Assembly: GCF_047250365.1 (NCBI RefSeq)
Contig: NZ_JBLBVL010000004.1
Coordinates: 212,975 to 276,974, forward strand
Length of the DNA: 64,000 nucleotides
Direction: 5' to 3'
DNA from: Thaumasiovibrio sp047250365
GTDB taxonomy: Bacteria > Pseudomonadota > Gammaproteobacteria > Enterobacterales > Vibrionaceae
Shown here: positions 35,657 to 44,824 of the stretch, piece by piece
Numbering within the stretch: the first letter of the stretch is position 1
How the letters are laid out: each line of letters begins with the position of its first letter
Notes under the pieces: model-generated
The model's database searches: none
What the model saw: only the letters and a program-made list of their open reading frames with translations
What the model was told of the DNA's origin: nothing
Made by a program: the position numbers and the translations under genes

Positions 35657-35741
35657 AGTTCCCTACGCCAGTGTTAACTGTATCAGGTTCTACGGGTCCT
35701 GTGATTACACCTCACAGTCTCAGCCTTTGGCTCCCCGACTA
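35657..35741 (-). promoter_or_regulatory. TPP riboswitch (thi box)
   Basis: The minus strand carries the conserved THI elements in order: GGGGAGCC, CTGAGA, ACCCGTAGAACCTGATACAG, and TTAACACTGGCGTAGGGAAC, with P1-P5 pairing. Located directly before thiD, so thiamine pyrophosphate turns the salvage operon off. Confidence 0.95.
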
Positions 35742-35956
35742 ACTTTCTTATTCGTTGGTCATACTACACAGAGTTATTAAACCCTGTCTAGAGTAAATCG
35801 CTATTTTTGGTCATTTTGTATTTGTTGTCTCATTACGGTGATGAGACATTAATGCCGATTTTGGCATTTGTGTAATGGAATATGGCATTGATAAAATAGA
35901 AAATATGATATAGTTAGGCACTTGCGTCGTCCTTTCTATATAGAGAGAAAGGCACA

Positions 35957-36061
35957 ATGATTTTGTCCACTACTACAACAATGATGATAAACAACAAGTA
36001 TGAAGATGTTCTCATTGATACCATTGGTTGCAGCTATGTTGACTTCGATAGAAGTTTATAG
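35957..36061 (+). CDS. Possible 34-codon leader ORF overlapping the next gene
   Basis: ATG with a good ribosome-binding site (GAGAAAGG, 6 bases upstream). The frame is Thr/Met-rich at first and ends at TAG inside the signal-peptide region of the 36000 gene, in a different frame. Two hairpin-like repeats lie upstream (around 35828-35876). It may adjust translation of the following gene, which lacks its own ribosome-binding site. No amino-acid-rich attenuation run is seen beyond four threonines. Confidence 0.35.
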   Translation: MILSTTTTMMINNKYEDVLIDTIGCSYVDFDRSL

Positions 36062-36737
36062 CGCGGAAACAGATGCTACATATAAATTTGCTTATCCTGA
36101 GCATGTTGAACCTTGCGACGCTCTTTTCTCTGAATATGAAGCTGGCTATTTAATTCAGCTGTACTCTGTCAGTGGGGAAGGACGCTTTCCTGCGGCTGAT
36201 AAATTAACACGATTGCCAGCTGGTCTATATACCGAATTGAAAGTATGTTCCAAATCACAATCTGGTATTGTGCATGACTTGTTGGTTGCTGGGCCTTATT
36301 CTGGTTATTCGGTAGTGAAATCTCTAAAATCTGAATTAGTGCCGGAGTGGCGAGATTCTCATCCTTGGATTATGCCAGTAAGTTGGTTTGAACGTCATGC
36401 TCAAAGCGAATTAACCCAACAGCCTAAGAAAGTCGCAGAGATTATTGCTTTAGATGATGAACTGTCGACCGAAGAGGCAAAATCTGTTGTAAGCCGTGTT
36501 ACGGTGGAAGATGAAGAACTACAACTAAAGGCCTTACTAGACAGTGAGTTGGTGTCAGCGCTTGCGGGCGAAACTGAATATGAAACGGCGACACCAGCAA
36601 TATTGGAAGAGATCGCGGCATCATATTCAAATGAAGCGGTTAAAGCAGAAGATCAAGTACCGACACTTAACAGTAAACCTATTAGCCAGGTCGTTGAAAT
36701 CGACTTTGAAAAGCCTGTTATCGTGTTGACGCCATAG
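36000..36737 (+). CDS. Exported protein with SPOR-like central region, 245 aa
   Basis: Signal peptide (MKMFSLIPLVAAMLTSIEVYSA) then a compact domain whose pattern (YLIQLYSVSGEGRFPAADKL, VAGPYSGYSVVKSL) resembles SPOR peptidoglycan-binding folds but is weak. Residues from about 140 on are acidic and low in structure (Glu/Ala/Thr-rich). Two cysteines (C39 in EPCDALF and one in KVCSKS) may pair. No ribosome-binding site precedes this ATG; the overlapping leader ORF may couple it. A bidirectional terminator follows. Confidence 0.55.
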   Translation: MKMFSLIPLVAAMLTSIEVYSAETDATYKFAYPEHVEPCDALFSEYEAGYLIQLYSVSGEGRFPAADKLTRLPAGLYTELKVCSKSQSGIVHDLLVAGPYSGYSVVKSLKSELVPEWRDSHPWIMPVSWFERHAQSELTQQPKKVAEIIALDDELSTEEAKSVVSRVTVEDEELQLKALLDSELVSALAGETEYETATPAILEEIAASYSNEAVKAEDQVPTLNSKPISQVVEIDFEKPVIVLTP

Positions 36738-36760
36738 TCTTAAAAATAGACCAAAAAAGA

Positions 36761-36786
36761 AAACGCATCGAATGATGCGTTTTTTA
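36761..36786. terminator. Bidirectional rho-independent terminator
   Basis: Stem AAACGCATC/GATGCGTTT with GAAT loop, A-rich before and T6 after. Lies between the convergent 245-aa gene and the ToxS-like gene. Confidence 0.85.
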
Positions 36787-36791
36787 TTGTT

Positions 36792-37244
36792 TTATGCTTT
36801 CCTTCCGTAAAGGAAGTACACATCTTCACCATATTCTGTTTCGTACTTGATGAAGAACTGGTCATTATTTATGGGATAAAATGTAGATATATTTAACTTG
36901 TGCCTTGGCATCGGAACATCATCTTGAGAAGCTTGTTGCATCTCTAAACGCATAGCTAAACGATACTTTGATATCTGGAATAGTGTTTTCTCTGATGATG
37001 TAAAGTATTTTTCTGTCATCCATAGCGTATTGTAATAGTCATGAAATAGTGCAGTACCATCACTGATATAGGCTTGAGATGTAATACTTAATGGCTCAGG
37101 TAAATGGGTAAAACTGGACGTTGCTATCCAGTGTCCATCAAACTTAAAATTACCTCTTTGGTACTCTTGGTATTGGGTATAGCCAATACCAGCACCAAAA
37201 CTAAGTATGAAGAGTAAGGCTCCAGACATTATTTTGTATTGCAT
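36792..37244 (-). CDS. ToxS/TcpH/VtrC-like periplasmic partner of a membrane regulator
   Basis: 150 residues: one N-terminal membrane anchor (LLFILSFGAGIGYTQY) and a periplasmic beta-rich domain. Size, topology and position behind a ToxR-like gene match ToxS, TcpH and VtrC, which stabilise their partner's periplasmic domain and can form a ligand-binding barrel with it. Starts 16 bases inside the ToxR-like gene. Sequence identity with a named member cannot be judged by eye. Confidence 0.7.
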   Translation of the reverse strand: MQYKIMSGALLFILSFGAGIGYTQYQEYQRGNFKFDGHWIATSSFTHLPEPLSITSQAYISDGTALFHDYYNTLWMTEKYFTSSEKTLFQISKYRLAMRLEMQQASQDDVPMPRHKLNISTFYPINNDQFFIKYETEYGEDVYFLYGRKA

Positions 37245-37966
37245 GCTAGCCCCTTATGACCGGATTGTAAGCTACAAACGATGAGTTTGCCGTCTTTTGT
37301 CTTATCAATATATAAACTATCACTACCACTGTATTCATTCTTTAACGCATCAATTTCATACGTTTTGACATCTTTTGATAATGTAATCCATTGAGCGGTT
37401 TCTTTATAGCCAGTGAATTTATCGTGTGTCAAAACGCCAAGTTGAAACGCCACCGCCATAAAAATAGGAACAACACAATAAATCGCCGCTTGCTTTAGAA
37501 TGCCAATATCTGCGGTTCTTCGTGGTTGTTTGTATATTTCTTGATAGCTGTACTGCGTATCAAAATCTTTATCTTTAGTGGCAGAGGTGTGGATGACAGC
37601 TCTAGGTGTGACAGTAAGCACATAGCCAAAATCAGGCACCTTCCTGATGACTTCTGCTTCAAGATCATTGAGCTTTTCACGTAGGTTAACGATAACCCGG
37701 TCAATTAACGACTCATTTAATGGGCCTGCCTGCCAGATGTCCTGATGTAACTCAATAGGTTTAACAGGGTTAGGGTATGCCCTTACCAAGGTTAACAGGG
37801 TTTGCGCTTCTTTCAGCATTAACCAATGCGTTTGTTCACCATCATCGAGATAATTATTTGAAAAATCGCAAGTGATATCGCCTATTTTGTAGACAAGAGC
37901 ATCGACTTTCGTTGCTTCCCTACTTGTCGTTTCATCAACGGCTTGTGTTGTCATAGTTGCTACCAT
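37229..37966 (-). CDS. ToxR/TcpP/VtrA-like membrane-bound transcription regulator
   Basis: 245 residues. Residues about 25-118 form an OmpR-type winged helix (ESLIDRVIVNLREKLND, then VIRKVPDFGYVLTV). One transmembrane helix at about 158-178 and a periplasmic tail of about 65 residues with two cysteines, C231 and C242, complete the protein. No receiver domain is present. This is the one-component ToxR plan: a DNA-binding domain in the cytoplasm sensing through the periplasm. The two cysteines near the C-terminus, 11 apart, recall the TcpP pair. Overlaps the ToxS-like gene by 16 bases. Target genes unknown. Confidence 0.82.
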   Translation of the reverse strand: MVATMTTQAVDETTSREATKVDALVYKIGDITCDFSNNYLDDGEQTHWLMLKEAQTLLTLVRAYPNPVKPIELHQDIWQAGPLNESLIDRVIVNLREKLNDLEAEVIRKVPDFGYVLTVTPRAVIHTSATKDKDFDTQYSYQEIYKQPRRTADIGILKQAAIYCVVPIFMAVAFQLGVLTHDKFTGYKETAQWITLSKDVKTYEIDALKNEYSGSDSLYIDKTKDGKLIVCSLQSGHKGLACNTK

Positions 37967-38282
37967 TTTTTACTGTTCAAATATTTATACCATTTAAAAT
38001 CCCTTACGAAATAACGGTGAAATGAAGCTCCAGCACACTTCACTTCATGCTAGAAAATCATGTAACACACGTGGCGTTACTGTTACATCCGTCGCAGAAA
38101 AATACGGAAAATCTCTAGATTTAAACAAGAAGTAGGCCTGTTATTTTTTGCTGTAAAAAAACAAAAATAATGGTCATGTTTTATATAAATTAAAAGGTTA
38201 ATAGGGTGTTACTGCGTCAGCACAAAGTGTTTGCGACAGAGAGAAGATGATATATACTGTATAAATAAACAGGTATATTGTT
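37967..38282. other. Divergent intergenic region between toxR-like gene and imuA
   Basis: About 316 bases, AT-rich. Contains the inverted repeat ATGTAAC/GTTACAT at 38060-38088 and the LexA operator at 38257-38272 near imuA. No other gene seen. Confidence 0.5.
38257..38272 (+). promoter_or_regulatory. LexA (SOS) box controlling imuA-imuB-dnaE2
   Basis: CTGTATAAATAAACAG is a perfect CTGT-N8-ACAG, extended by TA before it and GT after, 10 bases before the imuA ATG. Repression by LexA is inferred from the family rule. Confidence 0.92.
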
Positions 38283-38972
38283 ATGCATGAAGTTATTGAG
38301 CTATTACAACGTAAAAATCTGATTTGGAGGGGAGGTAACGTTCTTCCAACCCCAACTACCCATAGTACAGGGTTTTCTTCGTTAGATAGTTGCCTTGCTG
38401 GTGGTTTCCCTCGGCATGGTGTTATTGATGTTCGCTCGACCACTGGGGTGGGCGAACTACGTCTATTGTTCCCTTACTTATCAGCGTGTGGGAAGCAGCG
38501 CTTAGTCGCTTTCATTGGTGCTCCTTATCAAATTAATGCAGCATCTTTACGCCACAGTGGATTTGACCTCAACCAGATATTGTTGCTTTCCCCCCTTTCA
38601 AAGCAGGATGCTTTATGGGCCGCAGAGCAGTGCCTTAAAAGTGGCGCTTGCGGTGCGGTTTTGCTTTGGCATCAAGAGATAGAAGTACACCAAGTGAGAC
38701 GATTTCACATGGCGAGTGAAATAGGGGGGTGCCTCCAATTTTTATTGCGTGATAGTCAGCAACATCTCGCTTCTTTACCCGTTAGTCTCAGTCTAAATGT
38801 GTCTGCGCATCCTCGCGGGCTGAATATAGACGTTTTAAAACGAAAAGGCGGATGGATAAATAAGAGTTTACTTGTTGATATGACAGGAAGGTGGCCGAGT
38901 TTAACCTTGCCTGAGAGTGAAACGAGAGTCATTCCATTTCCTTTGCAACACACTGTGTTTGGAGGGCAATAG
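38283..38972 (+). CDS. imuA: ImuA, RecA-like partner of the SOS mutasome
   Basis: 229 residues resembling the ImuA/SulA-like family. The start resembles a RecA core (STGFSSLDSCLAGGFPRHGV-type), but the P-loop place reads STTGVGEL, so ATP binding is probably degenerate. It works with ImuB and DnaE2 in damage-induced mutagenesis. First gene after the LexA box; imuB starts 1 base after its stop. Confidence 0.88.
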   Translation: MHEVIELLQRKNLIWRGGNVLPTPTTHSTGFSSLDSCLAGGFPRHGVIDVRSTTGVGELRLLFPYLSACGKQRLVAFIGAPYQINAASLRHSGFDLNQILLLSPLSKQDALWAAEQCLKSGACGAVLLWHQEIEVHQVRRFHMASEIGGCLQFLLRDSQQHLASLPVSLSLNVSAHPRGLNIDVLKRKGGWINKSLLVDMTGRWPSLTLPESETRVIPFPLQHTVFGGQ

Positions 38973-38973
38973 A

Positions 38974-40386
38974 GTGGGATTATGGTTATATCTACATTTT
39001 CCATCACTACATTTAGATGGTTTACTGGCGCAAAACGAGAACAATTTACACCAGGTTGTCGCCGTGGTTGACGGTCGTCAGAGCCGTGTCGTGCAATGTA
39101 ATGCGTTAGCAGAGCAGGTGGGGATCAACATTGGCATGGGGTTGGGCACTGCAGCTTCACTGTGTAGTGCATTACAAGTTTTTGCCTATGATATCGAGAT
39201 AGAACACAATCGATTGATCGAACTGGCTGACTGGCTCTATCTGTTAACGTCAGACATTAGCTTATATCCCCCCAATGGCCTGTTATTGAACGTCACAAAT
39301 ATGCTGACGTTATATAGTGACTTGAATAATTATTGGCTTCATTTACAACATCATTTAGCTGAGGTGGGGGTGCAGTATCAATTCTCAACGGGGTATTCGC
39401 CTTTATCAGCACAGTTATTAGCAAAATCGGCAAACAATGCGGTGAGTGAATGTCGCCATGACATGCATAAAAGGTTATGCGCTCAACCTTTGAGTGCGAC
39501 TGAATTGCCCCATAAAACGATAGAGGGCTTGTCTCGCGTCGGTGTAGATAACTTGAATGCACTGTTGCAGATCCCCGTTAAAGAACTTGCGCGGCGCTTT
39601 GATATTGGTGTGGTGAACTATGTAGGAAGATTAACCGGGCAGTTCAAGCACCCAGTCACTGTCTATCACCCTAAGGTGCTTTTTAAACGGCAAATAACAT
39701 TGTTGTATGAGATTGAAAACACGCAGTGGCTGCGAAAGCCACTTCAGGTTTTGCTTACTCAATTAGAACAGTTTTTAGCACTGCGGGATCAGCTCGCTTA
39801 TGAGTTGACGCTAACATTGCATCAACGCGATGAATCTTGTCTCTGTGTGTCATTAACCTCTGCGCAAGGAGACTATCGTGCAGAGGCTTGGCAGCGATTA
39901 TCAGCACTTAGGCTTGAGTCTGTTGCTTTATCAGCCCCAGTTGTTGGCCTGACATTAGACATCGTTCGGCAGGGAGAGCGTGGAAGTGATGAAACTGATC
40001 TGTTCGACGGTAAGCAGGGGAGTATGACATCGCTGGCACTGCTTTCTATGTTACAAGCAAAGCTTGGACAAGACGCGGTAAAAGGTGTTTGTGCTGTAAA
40101 TGATCCCCGTCCAGAGTTGGAAAGCCATTACTGTGTGCCTTTTACGCCCGAGTCGATGGTGGGGGTAGAGTTAAAGGCATTGCGCCCGAGCTTTTTATTA
40201 CCAACGGCAACCCGGTTAAAAGAGAAAGTTTCAGTGGTTCACGGACCTGAACGTATCGCAACAGGGTGGTGGGATGATAACCCAATTGTGCGGGATTATT
40301 TCATTGCACGCAGTGAGCAAGGGAGTTGGTTGTGGATTTTTCGGGATCAACAGCAGCATTGGTATTTGCACGGAATATTTAGCTAA
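38974..40386 (+). CDS. imuB: ImuB, inactive Y-family polymerase-like adaptor
   Basis: About 470 residues from the GTG at 38974, with GGAGGG 7 bases ahead; the homologous region begins right there (LWLYLHFPSLHLDGL). A Y-family-like fold is apparent, but the catalytic acidic residues are not seen, as in known ImuB. A possible clamp-binding motif, ETDLF, lies about residue 345. It recruits DnaE2 to the sliding clamp. Its stop overlaps the dnaE2 ATG by one base. Confidence 0.9.
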   Translation: MGLWLYLHFPSLHLDGLLAQNENNLHQVVAVVDGRQSRVVQCNALAEQVGINIGMGLGTAASLCSALQVFAYDIEIEHNRLIELADWLYLLTSDISLYPPNGLLLNVTNMLTLYSDLNNYWLHLQHHLAEVGVQYQFSTGYSPLSAQLLAKSANNAVSECRHDMHKRLCAQPLSATELPHKTIEGLSRVGVDNLNALLQIPVKELARRFDIGVVNYVGRLTGQFKHPVTVYHPKVLFKRQITLLYEIENTQWLRKPLQVLLTQLEQFLALRDQLAYELTLTLHQRDESCLCVSLTSAQGDYRAEAWQRLSALRLESVALSAPVVGLTLDIVRQGERGSDETDLFDGKQGSMTSLALLSMLQAKLGQDAVKGVCAVNDPRPELESHYCVPFTPESMVGVELKALRPSFLLPTATRLKEKVSVVHGPERIATGWWDDNPIVRDYFIARSEQGSWLWIFRDQQQHWYLHGIFS

Positions 40387-43300
40387 TGAAGTATGCCGAG
40401 CTGTTTTGTCAGAGTAACTTCTCCTTTTTACACGGCGCTTCTCACCCAGAAGAGTTAGTGCTACAAGCTGATTTTTTACGTTACTCAGCATTGGCGATCA
40501 CCGATGAGTGTTCGGTGGCGGGCGTGGTAAGGGCATGGCGAGCCATTAAAGAACACACGTTAAACATCAAATTGATCGTCGGTAGTCTGTTTCGTTTAAA
40601 TGATGAACTCGATGTGATTTTACTGTGTCCTAATCGAATGGCTTACGCTGAGCTTTGTCGCGTGATTACCAATGCTAGACGACGGAGTGAGAAAGGCGAA
40701 TACGTTTTGTCTGAGTGGGATCTTATGTCGGTTAAAACGTGTTTGTTGCTATGGCTCCCGCGCGGTGATGAAAAAGATGCGCATTGGGGAGCATGGCTCT
40801 CGCGTTATTATTCAAATCGCGTGTGGGTTGGGTTACAACGTCACTTGTCGGCGGCCGAAGAAGAATATATTGCGCATTGTGAGCGTTTAGCTGCCCATTA
40901 TTCCATGTCGCTAACGGCATGTGGTGGGGTGTTGATGCATAGTGCTACACGGTTACCTTTGCAGCATATACTTAGCGCTATTCGCGATGGTACGACCGTT
41001 GACCAAGCGGGGCACGCATTATTGAGTAACAGTGAACGGTCGCTACGTTCACGAGAGAAATTGAGTAAGTTGTATCGCGAGGCGTGGTTAAGCGAAGCGG
41101 TATCGATAGCAGAGCGGTGCAACTTTGATTTGGGGGAGTTGAGTTATCAATACCCGGCAGAGTTAATCCCGAAAGGGCACACTCCTATCTCTTGGTTACG
41201 TTTATTGACCGAGCGAGGAGCATTGCGACGTTTTCCGCAAGGTGTCCCGAGTGATATTCAACAGATTATAGATAAAGAGCTCGCACTGATTGAAGAGATG
41301 GATTACCCATTCTTCTTTTTAACTATTCAAGATATAGTGGTTTTTGCTCAATCTCAGGGCATTTTGTATCAAGGCAGGGGATCGGCGGCTAACTCTGTTG
41401 TGTGTTACTGTTTGGAAATTACCTCGGTCGACCCTCGACAAATTTCTGTCCTTTTTGAGCGCTTCATTAGTAAAGAGCGAGCTGAACCACCAGATATCGA
41501 CGTGGATTTTGAACATGAACGTCGCGAAGAGGTGATTCAGTATATCTATAAAAAATACGGTAGAGAGCGAGCAGCTCTAGCGGCTACGGTGATCTCTTAT
41601 CGATTTAAAAGTGCCATTCGTGATGTCGGCAAAGCATTAGGTTTGGCTGATATTCAGCTGAGTCACTTTATTAAAAATGTCAATCGACGCGATAAACATG
41701 CTGGTTGGCAAGCGCAACTCACTGAGCTTGGATTAGATCCTGCGTCCTCAAAAGGGGCACAGTTTATTTCGCTCGTTGATGAAATTATTGGCTTTCCTCG
41801 GCATTTATCTCAGCATGTTGGCGGCTTTGTTATCTCATCGGGACCGCTGTATGAATTGGTGCCCGTAGAAAATGCGGCAATGGACGGGCGCACCGTCATT
41901 CAATGGGATAAAGATGACTTAGAGGCGTTAAAGTTGCTGAAGGTTGATATTCTCGCGCTAGGTATGCTTAGCGCGATTCGTAAATGCTTTGATCTAGTGC
42001 AGCGTTTTACAGGCCGAGCATTAACGATCGCTGAGATTACGCGCATGAAAGATGACCCTCAAGTGTATGGCATGATCCAACGGGCTGATACGGTTGGCGT
42101 CTTTCAAATTGAGTCGAGAGCACAGATGAGCATGCTGCCTCGCCTTTTGCCTCGGAATTATTATGACCTAGTGATACAGATAGCCATTGTCCGCCCGGGG
42201 CCAATTCAAGGCGACATGGTGCACCCCTTCTTAAAACGTCGTAATGGACAGGAGCCAGTAACGTACCCCTCTAAAGCGGTTGAATCGGTCTTATCTCGCA
42301 CAATGGGTGTCCCCATTTTCCAGGAGCAGGTGATTAAATTGGCAATGGTCGCCGCAGGCTTTTCTGGAGGAGAGGCGGATCAACTACGCCGTGCGATGGC
42401 ATCTTGGAAAAAAAATGGCCAGTTGGGCCAATTTCGTGACAAGCTGATTAAGGGGATGCAAGCTCGTGGTTATGAAACCGCTTATGCGGAAAGAATTTTT
42501 GAGCAAATTTGTGGTTTTGGAGAATATGGATTTCCGGAAAGTCACTCCGCTTCATTTGCTGTGCTGGCGTATGTTTCTGCATGGTTAAAGCATCATTACC
42601 CCTTGGCATTTTATACCGCATTACTAAATAGCCATCCAATGGGCTTTTACAGTGTTTCCCAGTTAATTCAAGATGCACAGCGTCACGGCGTGACCATTTT
42701 GCCTGTGTGTATCAACCACTCGTTATGGGAGCACTGTATTGAAACAGTTAATCAGGGTGAGGCGTTACGCTTAGGGTGTCGAATAGTTAAAGGGCTAAGT
42801 CAAGCTGCCATTGAAGCGGTACTAGAAAAGCGGCCTGCTGGTGGTTTTTCTCACTTAAGTATGCTGAAAAGCACAGGGATTGCGCAGCGAGACATTCAAG
42901 CACTAGCATCGGCGGATGCCTTACTTGCCCTGTCTGGTGATCGTTTTTGTTCGCGTTGGGCAGTCATGGATGATTTGGATGCACTCCCCCTGTTTAAAGG
43001 TATTGATATGGGCCTGCCCGAGCATATTTATCGTCCAGATGAGTGGACAACTTTAAAGGAAGATATGACGGCCACGGGGTTAACACTGCATAAGCACCCA
43101 ATCACCTTGTTAGCCGAATCAGGTGCCATTACGCGCTTTACACGTGGTTCTGATCTTGCTCATCGACCGCATAAATCGCTCGTGACGGTGGTTGGTTTGG
43201 TCACGGGTAGACAATCACCCAGCACCGCAGCAGGGGTAACATTCCTTACATTGGAAGATGATACAGGCAATATTAATGTGGTGGTGTGGGCGGGCACTGC

Positions 43301-43457
43301 GCAGGCACAAAAAAAGGCATTTTTAACCGCCAATGCGCTGATGATCAAAGGCATTGTTGAACGTGAAGGGGATGTGATCCATGTGATAGCCGGCCAACTG
43401 ACCGACTTAACTGACACTTTGTCAGGTCTAGCTATTGGCTCGCGGGATTTTCACTAA
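40386..43457 (+). CDS. dnaE2: DnaE2 (ImuC), error-prone DNA polymerase III alpha subunit
   Basis: 1023 residues. N-terminal PHP domain (YAELFCQSNFSFLHGASHPEE), polymerase core with YQGRGSAANSVVCY and the catalytic aspartates in PDIDVDFEHERR (about 368-380), FQEQVIKLAM, then an OB domain (VTVVGLVTGRQSPSTAAGV). Shorter than replicative DnaE and typical of the DnaE2 class. Translesion synthesis under SOS control. Terminal gene of the imuABC operon, convergent with pelG. Confidence 0.95.
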   Translation: MKYAELFCQSNFSFLHGASHPEELVLQADFLRYSALAITDECSVAGVVRAWRAIKEHTLNIKLIVGSLFRLNDELDVILLCPNRMAYAELCRVITNARRRSEKGEYVLSEWDLMSVKTCLLLWLPRGDEKDAHWGAWLSRYYSNRVWVGLQRHLSAAEEEYIAHCERLAAHYSMSLTACGGVLMHSATRLPLQHILSAIRDGTTVDQAGHALLSNSERSLRSREKLSKLYREAWLSEAVSIAERCNFDLGELSYQYPAELIPKGHTPISWLRLLTERGALRRFPQGVPSDIQQIIDKELALIEEMDYPFFFLTIQDIVVFAQSQGILYQGRGSAANSVVCYCLEITSVDPRQISVLFERFISKERAEPPDIDVDFEHERREEVIQYIYKKYGRERAALAATVISYRFKSAIRDVGKALGLADIQLSHFIKNVNRRDKHAGWQAQLTELGLDPASSKGAQFISLVDEIIGFPRHLSQHVGGFVISSGPLYELVPVENAAMDGRTVIQWDKDDLEALKLLKVDILALGMLSAIRKCFDLVQRFTGRALTIAEITRMKDDPQVYGMIQRADTVGVFQIESRAQMSMLPRLLPRNYYDLVIQIAIVRPGPIQGDMVHPFLKRRNGQEPVTYPSKAVESVLSRTMGVPIFQEQVIKLAMVAAGFSGGEADQLRRAMASWKKNGQLGQFRDKLIKGMQARGYETAYAERIFEQICGFGEYGFPESHSASFAVLAYVSAWLKHHYPLAFYTALLNSHPMGFYSVSQLIQDAQRHGVTILPVCINHSLWEHCIETVNQGEALRLGCRIVKGLSQAAIEAVLEKRPAGGFSHLSMLKSTGIAQRDIQALASADALLALSGDRFCSRWAVMDDLDALPLFKGIDMGLPEHIYRPDEWTTLKEDMTATGLTLHKHPITLLAESGAITRFTRGSDLAHRPHKSLVTVVGLVTGRQSPSTAAGVTFLTLEDDTGNINVVVWAGTAQAQKKAFLTANALMIKGIVEREGDVIHVIAGQLTDLTDTLSGLAIGSRDFH

Positions 43458-44824
43458 CGTTGCAGCATGAAAGTTTGATATTCAAGATCATCAAATTGAT
43501 TATCGAGCATGATCAACCCGCTAATGGTTGTAATTAGCATGGTTACCGCAAATCCGTAACCATAGAATATAGGCCCTGCATTAATGCTCACATGAGCTAA
43601 CGTGAAATTACATATGGCCATTAAGCTGGTTAGTGCGAGTGCAGAATAGCGCTTATCAAGATAAAACATCACATTTAGAATCGCCATCACGAGCACTTGT
43701 AAACTGACCCCAACCAGATCGACATACAGCAGATGGAGGTATGAGGGGTCGATATCGAGTATTCGAAGAATATCCTCACCCCATAAAATCAATAGCGCTA
43801 GCGTGATCCCTTGTACTTTGAATATCTCGTAAATACTTTGCTGGCAAGCTAATACCATTTTATCTTTTAAGAGAAATATAGCGTCTAATGTCGCGCCTTC
43901 GCGTACAGCATCATAAAAATTCGCACAGGTTTGGGCGAAGTCTGTTTCCATTCGCAACATAAATACAGCCATGCCGGGCACGATAGCAAGGTAAGCAATA
44001 AAAATAGGCAAATCATAAATATAAGATGCTCTGAACAGGTCAATAACCTGATGAGATGTTTCGTCACGAAACCAAAATACAAACTTATCAAGCCAGACAC
44101 CAAGGTTGTAGATCAGACCACAAAACATCAACGAGTAGAACGTGTTTTTCCTATTAAGAAAAGCGAATGAAACCAGTTCGTTTGCTGGAAAGTCGCGAAG
44201 CACATGAAAAAGGAACGAAAAGGTCAGTATTGCTTGGCAAAAGCAAAAAATGAGGAGTAACCCTAACAATCCAAATGGTGGAAGCAGAAGTACCAGCATG
44301 ACCATCAGTCCATAGCTGACTAGCATGGTAAAAAATATGCGGTAATACTCTTTCATTCCGCTTAAGAAAATAATCACCAGCCATTGATTAGATAACAGCA
44401 CGAAACAGCTAAATAATGTCAGCTTTATGATCGGTGAGATGTTGTGACAAAACGCTAAAACGCCCCCTGCGACGAGCGCTGCAATCAGACTGGTTATTAG
44501 CATGGAACCAAGTAGGTTTGGTACAACATATTGATTTTTATTGGCAAACAGTAAGTCTGATATATACCGAGTCAATAATAACTGAAATAGACCACTAATA
44601 ATTAAAGACCCAGCCATCATGTAGGTGACCAGTACCAAAAACTGAACAATTAAGTAGCTAGGAAAGATGATACCGATGCTTAATAGGCCGATCGCAAGAA
44701 GCGCAAGAATAGATAAAACCCAAGGGCCAGACCCAATGAGACCGGCAAGGCCATAGGCTTCTAATACCGACAGTAAGGAGTTTTTATTTAGAATTTTCCT
44801 CAGTTCAAACCCTATCCCAGCCAT
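43454..44824 (-). CDS. pelG: PelG, inner-membrane Pel polysaccharide transporter
   Basis: About 456 residues from the ATG at 44824 (MAGIGFELRKIL, the usual PelG start), twelve or so membrane spans of the MOP/Wzx type. It works with PelD, PelE and PelF to synthesise and move Pel across the inner membrane. Length equals the P. aeruginosa protein. Begins 20 bases inside the end of pelF, as expected for a tightly packed operon; last gene. Confidence 0.93.
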   Translation of the reverse strand: MAGIGFELRKILNKNSLLSVLEAYGLAGLIGSGPWVLSILALLAIGLLSIGIIFPSYLIVQFLVLVTYMMAGSLIISGLFQLLLTRYISDLLFANKNQYVVPNLLGSMLITSLIAALVAGGVLAFCHNISPIIKLTLFSCFVLLSNQWLVIIFLSGMKEYYRIFFTMLVSYGLMVMLVLLLPPFGLLGLLLIFCFCQAILTFSFLFHVLRDFPANELVSFAFLNRKNTFYSLMFCGLIYNLGVWLDKFVFWFRDETSHQVIDLFRASYIYDLPIFIAYLAIVPGMAVFMLRMETDFAQTCANFYDAVREGATLDAIFLLKDKMVLACQQSIYEIFKVQGITLALLILWGEDILRILDIDPSYLHLLYVDLVGVSLQVLVMAILNVMFYLDKRYSALALTSLMAICNFTLAHVSINAGPIFYGYGFAVTMLITTISGLIMLDNQFDDLEYQTFMLQR

